Source: Chara braunii | Taxonomy: Eukaryota; Streptophyta; Charophyceae; Charales; Characeae | Direction: 5' to 3' | DNA length: 27,610 nucleotides | NCBI GenBank assembly: GCA_003427395.1 | Contig: BFEA01000311.1 | Span: 849,748 to 877,357 of the forward strand | Shown: piece after piece, positions 16,602 through 27,302 of the stretch | Layout: each line of letters starts with the position of its first letter | Position numbering within the stretch: position 1 is the stretch's first letter | Program-made: the position numbers and the translations under genes | The notes under the pieces: model-generated | What the model was told of the DNA's origin: nothing | Database searches by the model: none | The model's input: the letters and a program-made list of their open reading frames with translations, nothing else

Positions 16602-17930
16602 CCTTTCGTTGACCCAGTCAGACATAAGCAATACAACCTTTCTACCATCCTTTCCCCCAGATACAATCTCACACTCTGTTTTTAGTCAAACAATAAAACT
16701 GAAACTGACATTGCACATACATTCCTTTACTTAGTCTGGTTTGTGTCTTGAAAGTCAAATTAAAAAGTCAAAGTAGGGATGCACTCAACATACTCTGTTA
16801 AAATATAGCAAAGGGTGCAGTTAAGGGTTATAACTGGGTTTAGAGAAGGACATGAAAGGTTACCTCTCAGTTCCCTGCCTCCAGAACTCCTCCTGAGTTC
16901 CGGCAGGGCTCTTGCAATCAGTGGGTTGACTTCCCACAAAGTCTTGCTGCGGTCCTACGGGTTACAATCTCGCCTGCCGCCTTCCCCTCAGAACAAGACT
17001 AGACTTAGAATAAGAAGGGCAAAAGGAGGGGTTTGAGACTCTCGAGATACAAGAGAGGGACAACTCAACTATCCGGAGATGGGCTTGTAATCTTGAATCG
17101 CATGAGGGCCCCGCAATGGCAGCCAGAAACGTGCAGCAATTTGGTCAAACTGTCTGTTGTTCAACTCTCTGACAATTTATCAATTTGCTGCGAAAACTGC
17201 CGTCAACAACCTCAGCCCCTTCTCAATGCTCGTGGTTCGAAATGCCCTAACCACCGCTCAAGACTCGAGCCGTATATCAAAAAACACAGCCGTGCCGCAT
17301 TCCCTCACTAGATTGGCTGAAAACAGCGCAATGACCGCCACTAGATTCGAATTCCCATCTGTAATTTTTCCCAGTTCCATACGTGCCTCAACTTGTACAG
17401 CCTGCCGTCGTGGGGATGGGAAGAAATCTTCCGCAAGAACCTAGGAAGCTAAACTGCGATAGGCAGGTTTTCGGAGGAACTCTGAGTACGAGCACTGAGT
17501 AAGGAGTTTGTCAGATGCAACTACCATCGCGTGCAGAGGAAGGTCGCAGATCGGGTGAATATCCCGCTTAAACTTAAAAACATACACCACTATCGGTTGT
17601 TTTACTTCTGTCGGGTATGCTTTCTCTCCTCCTTCTCTCTCTAATAGCTGCCTTATATTCGATTCCCTGCTTTGCACCTCAACCTTCTTCATTCGCTGCA
17701 ACATTCTCCTCCATCTGACTGTACGTGGCGATCGTCGTGGTCGGGTACAAACAGATCGGGAGAACCAATCGTGGGGCCAACTCTGCCTGCTTCGAGTCTG
17801 CTCAGCCAAAACACAAACTGAGTAGGCATCTGTCGCTCGAATACGGGCAGATACGTGCTAAGCTTGCTCGTTGTTGCCCATACTGCTCCGCACCATCACT
17901 CGAGTTTCGACCCACCCCGTATCAGTAGCT
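16602..17930. other. Unassigned region
   Basis: No supported gene. A purine run near 17007-17027 (AAGGGCAAAAGGAGGGG) resembles a retroelement polypurine tract, but no LTR follows clearly. Open frames here, including one on the minus strand at 17441-17809, lack ATG starts or recognisable motifs. Confidence 0.35.
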
Positions 17931-18001
17931 CTGCTTACCAGAAAAAACGGCCCACTTGGAGCTAGTCTGACACCGTAGCTTGATGCCTGGTTGATACCGC
18001 G

Positions 18002-18184
18002 ATGCCAGTTCTGCCAGGTAAGCACTCCCCACTCCCTCTCTCTCTCTCTCTTTCCTGCTGCTACCCTCAGTTCCCTAACACACCCGACTGTCTGATCGCA
18101 GTCGGGACGAGTGATGACCAGCAGGATGGAGATCGCAACTCGACGAGCAGCAGCAAAAGAAAAGGGAAGTTGCGACCGGGCTAA
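18002..18184 (+). CDS. Possible 3' exons of an unknown gene (weak)
   Basis: A candidate intron, 18018-18101, begins GTAAGC and ends ATCGCAG, with a CT-rich tract and CTAAC (about 18075-18079) as branch site. It is 84 bases, a multiple of three, so the frame is open with or without splicing. The spliced frame gives a Ser/Lys-rich end (SSSKRKGKLRPG) before TAA at 18182-18184. Upstream the frame closes within eight codons of the ATG, so any gene would need a further exon not found here. The product is not recognised. Confidence 0.2.
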   Translation: MPVLPGKHSPLPLSLSLSCCYPQFPNTPDCLIAVGTSDDQQDGDRNSTSSSKRKGKLRPG

Positions 18185-19125
18185 CTACATAAAAATAAAT
18201 CTTTCGCAAAAATACGGAAAGATACATCCTTATTTCTGTATATTTGTCTTTGCAAACACCACACAATCCCTATGCTTCATCCCGTCGGATCCACTACTCC
18301 AACTCCTAATCCGACTCGATGATCAATCTCGCCCAATTTCAAAACCCGCGGATCATACTCTTTCCTTACTCGTTTTAGCAACGTAGATCGACTTTCACGA
18401 TGTCTACTCCCTCTATCTCCTTCTTTCATGACACCACCGCGCAGCTCTATCTCTCATAGTACGAAAACTAACACTGCTCTCTTAAATCTAATTTCACCAA
18501 CTGATTCGTAGTGCTATAAAACCTTGGTTTCATATCTTCACTCACCCGATTATGTTAAGAATTTGACCAGTTATTCGTTTCTTTTCCGTTATAGCCATCT
18601 CCCTCCTATTTTCGCCATCTTCAGGCACTCCCTTCTTTTCTAACTTCTCGATCCTCTAACTCTCTTTCAAAACTAACTTCATGATCGTGATCGCCGGCCC
18701 CTAAAATCCCAGAAGTCGTTCTTCATTCGCTCAATCTAGTCAAGGATCGGTTGAATTAGCCGTTTCTTTCCCCCGGTGCCTAGTTCCCCTTTCTACCATA
18801 ACGTTGTCGAATGTACCTGGTGCAAAACCGCGCCCCGATTCATTCACCTTTTCTTTGCTCTTTCTTCCTCCACCCCGTCATCTCCCCCTAAAGCTCTCCC
18901 TCTACTAGTCCTCATCCCATTCTTACTCCTACTAGCCCTGCTTCTTCCAGTCATGCCATCTCCACCCCCTTGCCCTGCATGCACCCGTCGCCAAACGTGT
19001 CCGGATTCACCTTCGACCTCCACAGCTCCGCCACCGTCCTCGTCGCCCGTCTGCTGGCACGTACCTCCAAACGCACGCGCGGTCTCACAACACCCGACTC
19101 CTCTAGAATGAATATAGAGCCGAGG
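18185..19125. other. Pyrimidine-rich unassigned stretch
   Basis: AT- then CT-rich DNA. A plus-strand frame at 18776-19111 encodes a Leu-rich segment (about LVLIPFLLLLALLLP) followed by Pro/Ser/Cys-rich sequence, but its longest form opens with a non-ATG codon and no partner exon is evident. It is not accepted as a gene. Confidence 0.3.
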
Positions 19126-19129
19126 AAGT

Positions 19130-19241
19130 AAAAAAGTCAAAGCGTTCAGGCCTTTTCCAGATTTCTGCATGTCGTTCTTGCACAAGGGCCGTGTTAATCT
19201 TCTCTGTATCGTTCCCGATTTCAATGGATGTCCCAAAGGAC
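19130..19241 (-). ncRNA. U6 spliceosomal snRNA-like sequence, probable pseudogene
   Basis: On the minus strand it starts with the hairpin GTCCTTTGGGAC, then ATCC, then GGGAACGATACAGAGAAGAT. This contains the invariant ACAGAGA box that pairs with 5' splice sites. It ends in T6, a Pol III terminator, at 19130-19135; the length of about 106-112 bases fits U6. However, the catalytic AGC triad reads AAC, and the internal stem-loop core differs from the usual GCATGGCCCCTGCGCAAGGA at several positions, weakening the stem. No TATA box is seen at the expected 25-35 bases upstream. U6 normally forms the catalytic centre of the spliceosome. This copy is most likely a decayed or retroposed copy, but it is an unmistakable U6 relative. 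Confidence 0.85.
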
Positions 19242-19450
19242 TTAGTGTCGGCTAGGAGTCTCGACTACTTCGATGGAAAAACATCGGAGAGGACCAGCTA
19301 CCAGATGGTTCGATTAGTCTTCCGCCTATACCTACGTCCGTCGAACGATCTACATGGCAACAACATTGTGAGTCTTACCATAGTGCCTTCCCATCCGGCG
19401 CCCACTGCATGCCAGCCTAGTTAGCAGGACGTTGGTCGTGGATGTCGAAA

Positions 19451-20002
19451 TCAGTTAGGGACTGTGTAGCAATTCACCTGCCAATCCAGCCAGCCCTGAA
19501 AACGGGAGCTGAAGGCTCGACCTATGGGCAGTCGCCGTGGCTCAAGGAGCGGGGGGACGTGGGCTTGTTTCAGCTTGAAGCGTAATCCCAGGTGATGCAT
19601 CCGGAGCAGATCTTGGTAGTAGTACCACATATTGAAATACGTACTATGAGGACCGTAGTGGAAAGGGATTTCATATAGTTTGCAGCATGCTGTAGTACCG
19701 TTGTGGGCCTCGCCACTGTGCCCCAAACATACTTCACCATATATCGGGTCCCAATGCCCATGCTCACGCTCACAATTCCTACAAAAGATCATGGGCGGCG
19801 GATGATACACCCGTCGAGGTTTCCCACCACTCAAGTTTATCCTGCCTCGCGGGCTGGTCACCCACCGGCTCGCCTGCACGTTGACTACTTCAATCCGTTG
19901 GTCCGAACGACAGAATATAGGAATTTCTCCAGCATCCCAAACACCCAGAAACCCAGACGGCCTGCCAAAAAGAGGTGCGTACTCAAGGTACTCAACTACC
20001 AT
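19451..20002 (-). CDS. Hypothetical Cys/His-rich protein, 183 aa
   Basis: A complete ATG-to-TGA frame of 183 codons, preceded by an in-frame TGA eleven codons upstream of the ATG. The centre is dense in possible metal ligands: C74 and C77 (FCRNC), H81 and H83, C92, H95, H100, C106 and C107. An aromatic patch MWYYYQ follows at about residues 125-130. The N-terminal third contains GRPSGFLGVWDAGEIPIF. No signal peptide or membrane span is seen. The pattern suggests a small zinc-binding fold, but I do not recognise the family. It lies 209 bases upstream of the U6-like sequence on the same strand. It could be a single-exon gene, an exon of a larger gene, or a chance frame; the balanced amino-acid composition favours real coding. 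Confidence 0.5.
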   Translation of the reverse strand: MVVEYLEYAPLFGRPSGFLGVWDAGEIPIFCRSDQRIEVVNVQASRWVTSPRGRINLSGGKPRRVYHPPPMIFCRNCEREHGHWDPIYGEVCLGHSGEAHNGTTACCKLYEIPFHYGPHSTYFNMWYYYQDLLRMHHLGLRFKLKQAHVPPLLEPRRLPIGRAFSSRFQGWLDWQVNCYTVPN

Positions 20003-20690
20003 GTGGCCACTAAATCCGGCGTCGCGTCCAAGTCAAAGGACGTCGAGACATAAAAATAATAATAATATGGCAATAAATAATAAATTACTTGGAAACTTTT
20101 AATCATCGGACTATGATGAACGAGAAAAAAAAAAAAACGCTAGCACCGCTCTGACGCCGCCTGACGGCAAAACCAAGGGGGGATAGCCCCGTCGGGCCCT
20201 CAACCCCACGGTCCCTTCGCACTACTCTGATATTCTCGCATCGTTGTCTCTCGATCTCGATCCCTAAATCTCTCTGATGAAAGTCCGACGCTATAACCAA
20301 TAGTGCTAGGCCCAAGGTTGGGTCTAGTATTGACTGGCACCTAAGTAAAAGGATACTATGCGACACGCAAATCTACCGAAACGTTTCAAACCCCCATACC
20401 GGCCTACCGACAGAACTCACGGCCGTCAACCTTTCACGTTCACCACGCGACTATACTGAACCATGCTGCCGTCGCCGTCGTACTCTGCACGTACGCACGA
20501 ATCACATCAAGCGCACCAAACAAGAGACAAAGTCCTTTTAATCATAGCTTAATCAGGGGAAAAAAAATTGAGCCAGTGATCACGCTGACTCTTCAATCAT
20601 CAATAAAAGAAGAAATCACATGCGCCTTAAGTCTGCACGCCCACACACTCTCTACTCTAGTCAACCATCTGGTCAATATAAACCCCAGAC
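20003..20690. other. Unassigned region upstream of the 183-aa ORF
   Basis: Contains an A-rich/AAT-type stretch (about 20050-20100) and an A13 run near 20125. No supported gene or RNA. Confidence 0.35.
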
Positions 20691-20696
20691 ACAGCT

Positions 20697-20820
20697 GTGC
20701 CTTGCGCGGTATACTTAAACTTTAAACCAAACTTATCTTCTGTCGCTTGCAAAAACCAGGGCGGATACCCTTGTAAGGGTATTCGCACCGACAACGCTAA
20801 TGAATTTATGAATTACCTAG
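20697..20820 (+). pseudogene. Copia-type integrase fragment (LTR retrotransposon relic)
   Basis: A short open stretch reads YLNFKPNLSSVACKNQGGYP followed by KGIRTDNANEFMNYL. The second part matches the Ty1/copia integrase core around the second catalytic Asp (I-R-T/S-D-N-x-x-E-F), with the upstream FK...NQ.GY spacing also expected. Only about 40 residues are preserved; no protease, RT or flanking LTR is recognised nearby. It could in principle be chance, but the RTDNANEF string is distinctive. Confidence 0.5.
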
Positions 20821-20829
20821 GTCTGCTCA

Positions 20830-22420
20830 GTTCTCCAATGTTATGTTTTCTTGAAAGAAAAAGAAAGGCTGATTCTTTTAAACCACGAGTACCTACCACA
20901 TTTTTATTACTCCCGAGCCTCGAATGAATTTGGACTGGAGGGGCAACCCGATTGGGCTTCCTCGTTAACGGCCGCCTCAACCGGTAGGTACTGGTGGGTT
21001 AAGCCCAACCAATTCAATCAGCTGTCGAATATGGATAGGACGGTTTTTCGGGCCTTCTTATTATCACTAATACTTCAGTATAGTATTACGGGGAGCCCTG
21101 TAGCAGCCAACTCGATTTCAAGTCTTCAACAAGGGAACATGCTGCAACCAGCTTGCAGGTGGGCGATACCGGTCAGGGGTCAGCTGGTAGCATCAGGACT
21201 AGGCTTCTTCGATGGGCCAGTCGTTGTGCCTCCCCTCCAGTCCCCCCCCCCTTTGGACATCAGAAACCTATGTTCAATGTCGCTCAGGGGACTAACGACA
21301 AGTAAAAAAAAAGGATACGGGCTGAGGTGAAATGAGTCTTATAGTACAAGTTTAGGGAGAAAGGCGATTCCTTCCCTTGATCCCCTAGTTCCTGCAATGG
21401 CCAGAATGACCCTCTACGGTGCTAAGGTTTTTGTGTGCCAAAGCAGGTCATCCATTTGGCCAACCCACGTTCATGGTTCATTCTGGTCTTGCATCAGAGT
21501 CAACCAGACGCACATAGCTAGTTTGCCAAGCAAGGGACAACACCCATAAAACCTGCAGCAACTCAAGTGGGGTTTGAGTTGCATGCTAATCTAGACCGCC
21601 CATACAGAGGGTCCTCGAACATGTCAATGCGGTGAGCTGTTTCTTTTGCTTTGGGGGGGGGGGGATGGAGATTGAGTATACTGAACAAGCAGCTCAACTT
21701 CCAAGCTCCAACTTACAATTTTCAAGCCTAATCTCGTCAGCATGTACCTGTGCATACTGTGTGAATATGCATGATTGCACTTGAAAGTCCAGATGTACAA
21801 GTGCTGAAAGGATTTCACGTTGCAAACGTCTTGATTTCCGGTCCAAGAGTCTCAGTTCATCCTAATCCTAAATGGTCCCAATCCCCCTAGGTCCCATAGG
21901 TCGAGTTTCAGGCTAGGTGTTGTATGTCCGATACACTATAGATCGAAGCTTCGTAGGTAAAGTCCGACTGATACAATAAAAGTTCAGTCCCAAGTCTAAT
22001 TTTGCGTCCTAGGAAAGTCCATAATATACCAGACTAACGAAAATCATGTAGCCGAAAGACCGCGGGCGACTGATACCGTTTGAAAGTCGACCAAGCAAGT
22101 CCAATTTTCTATTTATAGTTGTTACATTAAGGCGCTCCAATCAGTTGTTCATTCACAAAGTTGCGGAAGCATTGCCGACTGATTATGCGACCACAGGACA
22201 TGGGCAGTGTGCACCTGGAGGAGGACGAAGGTGCTTAGAGAAAAACGAAGGCGCCTTTAGGACTCTATAGCTAGGGTTGAGTGGCAAGGAGGGCGGCCGT
22301 AGCCGCCAAGGTCAGAGTCAAGTATGAGCGGGTGTATTCAGGGTTACGATCTAGGGTCGTGGAGTATGTGAGGTTGAGGAATACAAACATTGAGAGAGAA
22401 TGAGTGAGGCATCAGAGACA
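20830..22420. other. Unassigned region
   Basis: No recognised domain. A plus-strand frame at about 20851-21330 (longest form from a TTG) lacks any motif I know. Homopolymers C10 near 21241 and G12 near 21653 are present. Confidence 0.35.
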
Positions 22421-22424
22421 GAAA

Positions 22425-22935
22425 GGGATATATAAGCAGTGAGAGAAGAGAGTCAGTGTGTGTGAGAGCACAACAGGCTAGTGGCCAACATAACAATTAG
22501 AACGTCGTGAGACAATCCAGTTCCTATCTATCGTTGGTGATTTAAAGAGAACTGATAGAAGCCATCCCTGATTGACCAATGAATTTAGAACTTCCAACTC
22601 TAAGCGGCGATTTTTGAAGGCATGGAGACAATGTTTGACAAAAAAAAAACTTGGATCAATATTTATCTGTTGAAATACAAGAGCGAGAAAGCAAGTAGGA
22701 AGCTTGGAGTCGGCGTACTTACCTGTTTGGGGATGTTGGATATGTGCAAGGATGCAGTCCGCTGGTTAGCTGCATTGTCAATTTGTATAATATAATAATT
22801 TTTTTGAGTTGTGCAAACTATTATAATTATGTGTTTTCAATTTTTTTGCATGGTTTGATCTTTGTGTGAAATTTCATTCTTGCATAACTGTTTGGGAGTG
22901 AAATTGAGAATGATTCATTGCATTGGTATCGAAGA
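22425..22935 (+). other. Possible LTR/leader remnant
   Basis: GATATATAAG (about 22427-22436) is a TATA-like motif followed by a purine-rich leader. About 490 bases later TTGGTATCGAAGATG (22923-22937) resembles the start of a primer-binding site complementary to initiator tRNA-Met (TGGTATC...), just after a CA dinucleotide. No second LTR or matching TG terminus was identified, so this is only a suggestion. Confidence 0.2.
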
Positions 22936-22937
22936 TG

Positions 22938-23523
22938 AAACTCGGAATATCCGCTAGAGGAGAGTGACATCGACAAGGTATAAAGTCGGTGGGACAAAAA
23001 AAAAAAAAAAAAAAAATCAGGGTTTGACCGGAGTTGAGGGCCGAATGAGAAGGGGCAAGGAACTCATGCCTGAAAGGTCGATGCGAGGAGCGTTATCGAG
23101 CGGAACGTTCAGAAGTGAAGTGCTCCCTCCCCCAACCCTTGTCGTTTGCATTTGAATTTCGTCGATGTTTGAAAACTAATCACTCTTTCTTGATAAGACT
23201 GCTGCAAATTAGTCTCTCCCGTTGATATCATCAATCACAATCTTGTTCGTTGAGTCTGCAATTGGGTTTGTTTAAGCTTGTTGTGTCAGTCCGGGAAGAA
23301 AGGTTCCTCCGCTTTCGGGGAAGTGGCTAGTGATTGCTGTCCCTGAGGGCATGCTTACTCAGTGGGACCCTAACCATGCGAGAGATCGAAAATTGCAAAT
23401 GTTTTCCGTTAAGTATAGGTGACAAGCTCGACAGTTGGAGGTATCACTAGTAAGTAAGGAGTATGGGCATGAGCAGGAGGCACTCGTAAAACAACCCGGC
23501 TAGCCGTAAAACTAGTATTGATC
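22938..23523. other. Unassigned region with an A-run
   Basis: Holds an A20 run near 22997-23016 and otherwise unremarkable DNA. No gene supported. Confidence 0.35.
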
Positions 23524-23761
23524 GGCATGTGACCAAATCAGAGTTGCTGCAGTGAGGAGTTATAAGTTGTGAGAGCAAGTTTCCATTGTTGTCCACGCCG
23601 TCCTCTCTACAATGTTAAACATGTCCTGGGGACGATTGCTTACAACCCTTGGAAGGCATCCATTGCAAGGGGAAGGACAGTGCGGCCTCCAGACGCAAAC
23701 TTGCTCTCAAGACTTACAACAGTTACTCCTCACTGCATCAACTTCGATTCGGTCGCATGCC
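23524..23761. mobile_element. Long-TIR MITE
   Basis: A 238-bp element. The left arm GGCATGTGACCAAATC...AGTTGCTGCAGTGAGGAGT (23524-23560) matches the inverse of the right end, GGCATGCGACCGAATC...AGTTGATGCAGTGAGGAGT on the minus strand. Inside, both arms share TGAGAGCAAGTTT, after an eight-base length difference. The arms are over 55 bp with few mismatches. The middle is non-coding. Target-site duplication uncertain. Confidence 0.8.
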
Positions 23762-23805
23762 ACTAAATAATAGCCTAAACATTTTTGTATATGTTTAAAA
23801 AAAAA

Positions 23806-24085
23806 ATTCATGGAAAGACCGCGGCCAAATCTACGTACTCTTTAATTTTCAGATTTTTTGACACATTCGTTTGATCGTGAAAATCACTGAAGTTGAGGTA
23901 CTTTCCCCATTGACCCACACGTGGTAGAGTGGCAAAAATGTAAAATGAGATTAATTGGCGTGACACCTTTTTGCAGTCGAATTTTTTTTTTTTTTTTCCC
24001 CTTATATTTTTCCTGGATAGATCGTAGCCTAATCTACAAGATCTCAAATTTTCATATTTTTTTATTAATTTTTTTGATCATAAAC
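23806..24085. repeat. Pair of diverged direct repeats
   Basis: About 75 bases from 23808 (TTCATGGAAAGACCGCGGCC...) recur diverged from 24009 (TTCCTGGATAGATCGTAGCC...). Both continue through AATCTAC and a T-rich stretch to TTTGATC.T.AAA. The offset is about 201 bases, so this is a dimer of an AT-rich repeat. Confidence 0.6.
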
Positions 24086-24775
24086 ATTTGCCAAAATTTT
24101 CGTTTGAAAATTGTGGGATTGAACCTGCCTGCACCTGCTGGTCGCCCCCCCCCTCAAAACCTGGTCCGTAAGGCCAGGAAGGACGACTTTAGGCCGGAGG
24201 GGAAAGTGGTGGTTTAATTGGATTTACTATATAATATTTATATGAATAGCATTAATGATTTGAGTGATCCAAATAAAAAACAGTTAAAAATTAAGTACTG
24301 CGATAAATGGTTGAACAACCTAGAGTCCATGGAGATTGCAAGGGTGGAGGGGGAACTATCAATGCCTCAAGTGGTTTACCTAACTTTACTTGATTAAACT
24401 AATTTTGATTACACATTCCAAATGAGGCCAGCCACATAGTTCATAGACTTGTTCCCACTCTGAAACAATAATATAGTATAATAATTTTTGTTTGGTGTGG
24501 ACGCATAAGCTCATTGTAACATAAAAAAAGGAAACAGATGGATTTCAAGTGGAAGAGTTGACGGCTTGAAGATAAACCAAGGAGGCTGGTTCCCATGCAA
24601 TCAACATTATCTCATTATTTTGACAAAATATTAGACTATTTCTAACAAAATAGGACGATGAAACTCTTTCATGTGATAATAGAACGTTGGACTTATTTTA
24701 TAGCAGGTGCCCCTCTAATAAATTGAGGTCATCCTAACTGCAACCCTTAATCCAGATTGTTCTTTCAGTAGCAAG
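24086..24775. other. AT-rich unassigned DNA, possibly LINE-derived
   Basis: No ORF. If the second LINE extends further toward its 3' end on the minus strand it would lie here, but I could not follow its reading frame beyond about 24780. Confidence 0.3.
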
Positions 24776-24779
24776 TGGA

Positions 24780-26690
24780 TAGAGGAGTTGTATCGTTATG
24801 CTTTAAAAAAATAGAGAAATAAAAACATTGCAACATCCTTTTCTTTGACTTGCATATATAATTATTTCAATAACCAACAACACATTATTTTGGATTTTTT
24901 TTTTGTGTGTCATAAGCCAGTTTGATCTTGGTGAATCAAACAATCAAGGTGAGACAAAAGTTTATTTGCTAAGGCTTTACCCACTCTTTTGTAGAGTAGG
25001 GTAAGTAAAGTGATCAGTTTGTAGTTCCTTATGTTAATCTTATCTTATTTCTTATACAACAATCTGATGATTCATTAGACCCCGAAATGTGTTGTGGTCC
25101 GAGACAGTATAAACATATTCCTCAAAGCTATCCAAAAAAATATCCCAGTGGTGGAGCTAAAATTAATTAGAGAAGGAGTTTAGCCCCGAGGTTTTATTCT
25201 CATCCATGTCCTTAAGCGTCGCTAGTAGTTTTTCACCTGTCAATGGAGTCTCCAACTGTTCTTTTTGATGGTATGATAAGACAAATGCTATGTTTTGGAT
25301 CATAAGTACGCTTGTGGTAACTATTACCTTCTCATTATGCATTTTCTCCTATGTGGAACCTCCCACGAAAACAAGTTGCATAGTCAACCACCATGTACGG
25401 ATTGTTAAATGAGAAAAATGAGGATGAAACAAGTATCTAAGTATATGGATTGTGTTCTAATGAGCTTTCACTCTGGCTAACTAAAAAGACTTTAGCCATT
25501 GTGCCCCCCATATTATATTCGTGGATTTTTGCCTCGATTGTCAAAACCTTTGCCCGCTGATCCAGGTAGGACTGAAGTTGATATTTGCCCGCCTGTTACA
25601 GAGGGTGTTTGATCCAATGGTTTTCCATCTAGTTTCTTGTTGCATTGGTACATCTCATTAAACCGTTATTACATTTCTCATATATTGATCGCGGACCCTG
25701 CGCGCCAAGCTTGGGGGATGCATGTGCCCGCCGACGCTAGTCGTTTACAACCTCCGTGTTAATTGTCGCTCTATTTGTTTTCTAGCGAGGAAAGGTACTG
25801 ACGGTCTAAGCAGCCTTTCCAGTGTTACATTCATTTCTCTTGCATGTTCAATGAAGAAGTTATTCATATTGTTGGTGAATTTAGTCACCCTTTCATTAAA
25901 CCAAATGAGCCCGGTCATATGCGTCCTTGGTCCAATACTGCTAGAAACCTTTCACGACTTCCACCAATCCGAGAGTGATCTCTGGTTTAACAGTGAGGTG
26001 TCGAATCAATAAAACCCTGACCCTCTCTGATCATAAGACTTACATGAGTTTAAGGATATCATACTTGCAACCACCAATATGCCATGTAATTCCCAGGAAA
26101 TGAGACAAAGGTAAATGCGGGAATTGGACAACCCTGCTTCCCTTATGGATTTGAGACATGTATACACCCTCTTAGATGGGTACAGTAACTTGTAATGGTA
26201 TTGTAAATACACTGCTGCCTTAAACCTTCACGACATATCTATATCTATGACCATTGTTGCATTGTCCACTTTCTCCTGCATCCTTTGAGTGGATCGTCTA
26301 CTCATTATCGGATCCGGAGTGATGTTGAAATCACAGGTTAGGTATCCATATATGCTCACAATGCATACATCTACTTTTGACACGTTGCCCATGAGTACGG
26401 CCACCTCCCCTCGCTTTCATTGCATTCATGTGCTAACGACGTAAGTTTACATGTGGGCAAACGCCAAATTATCATGCCAGTTGATGACGAGATTAGGCTG
26501 GTGCTGAGTACAAAGTATACCGCCAAACCCTCTCTTCTCATTAACTTTATGGGTTGAAGACTGAGGCCATGTGTCTCTTGCACACAAAAAACACCCGTTT
26601 GGTTCCTTTGTCCCCCTCCTTTTAGGGCGACCCATATGACATCTTTCTTCAATTCGGAGGTTTGGACCAGATCATTTATATCGAGCGATC
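24780..26690 (-). pseudogene. Old LINE fragment: endonuclease and N-terminal RT
   Basis: Translating the minus strand in broken frames recovers, in order: an endonuclease segment with VFCVQETHG (about 26567-26590, carrying the catalytic Glu); CDFNITPDP (about 26310-26335, the GDFN motif with Cys for Gly); YKLLYP and SNSRIYLCLIS (about 26080-26150); a linker with LIWFNERV; ETPLTGEKLLATLKDMDENK (about 25190-25260); INIRNYKLITLLTLLYK and KALANKLLSHLDCLIH with QTG (about 24920-25045). A trace of NNVLLVIEII follows. Each segment aligns with the intact LINE at 6828-14316, so both belong to one clade, but this copy carries many stops and is far older. It keeps the endonuclease N-terminus that the younger copy lacks. 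Confidence 0.8.
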
Positions 26691-27300
26691 TTATGTCCTT
26701 GACCCATCCTAGTTGATGTTTGAGTTGGCGGGAAACTTTCGGGGATGCTGCCGAGTTTGGTGAGTGGGGCGTTTTTGTTGACTGAGTGAATTATTTGAGG
26801 TATCACAAAGTCAGTCGCATAGTATGTCATTTCGGGATGCGTTTGACTTGATTGGGTTTCTTCTATTATGTTCTTCAAATTTCCATAGTTGGTCGGGTGC
26901 CTCCCATGATTCATTATATGTCTTTATAGACATGGATGTCATTGTCAACGTTTCTATTGACCACGCTTCTCCCGCAAAAAAATTGGAGGTTGTTCAACCT
27001 CACGACGACCGTTCCGATTGCTCCTTTGTAATCCGAATTCTCATTGAAACCATTGCCCTCTCATGGTGTTAATGATGCCCCTTTCCATACTTCCCATGAT
27101 AAACCCATGGGGAAATTCTTGCTATTAGATAAACGGCACTGCTGTGTAGTTGCCCCATTTAGGGACGAAGCCCATCTTCCATTGACCACGAAGGAGTTGT
27201 GTAACATGCCGTACGTCGTGCGGGGCTCTAGTCATACGACCATATGAACAATTGTGCTGCCGTATGAACGGTCCTGTACAAAATGACGAGCCCCCCCAAG
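26691..27300. other. Unassigned DNA, possibly the 5' part of the old LINE
   Basis: This would be upstream of the endonuclease of the minus-strand LINE fragment, where ORF1 should lie. I could not recognise a zinc knuckle or similarity to the ORF1 of the younger copy. Confidence 0.3.
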
Positions 27301-27302
27301 AA

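Noticed and set aside
17441-17809. 122-codon minus-strand open frame, Arg-rich
   Set aside because: It opens with TTG and has no recognisable domain; possible exon but unsupported.
18844-19236. 130-codon minus-strand open frame
   Set aside because: It starts inside and overlaps the U6-like sequence and reads low-complexity Gly/Arg further on.
20851-21330. 159-codon plus-strand open frame after the integrase scrap
   Set aside because: It opens with TTG and shows no integrase, RT or other motif, so it cannot be tied to the Copia relic.
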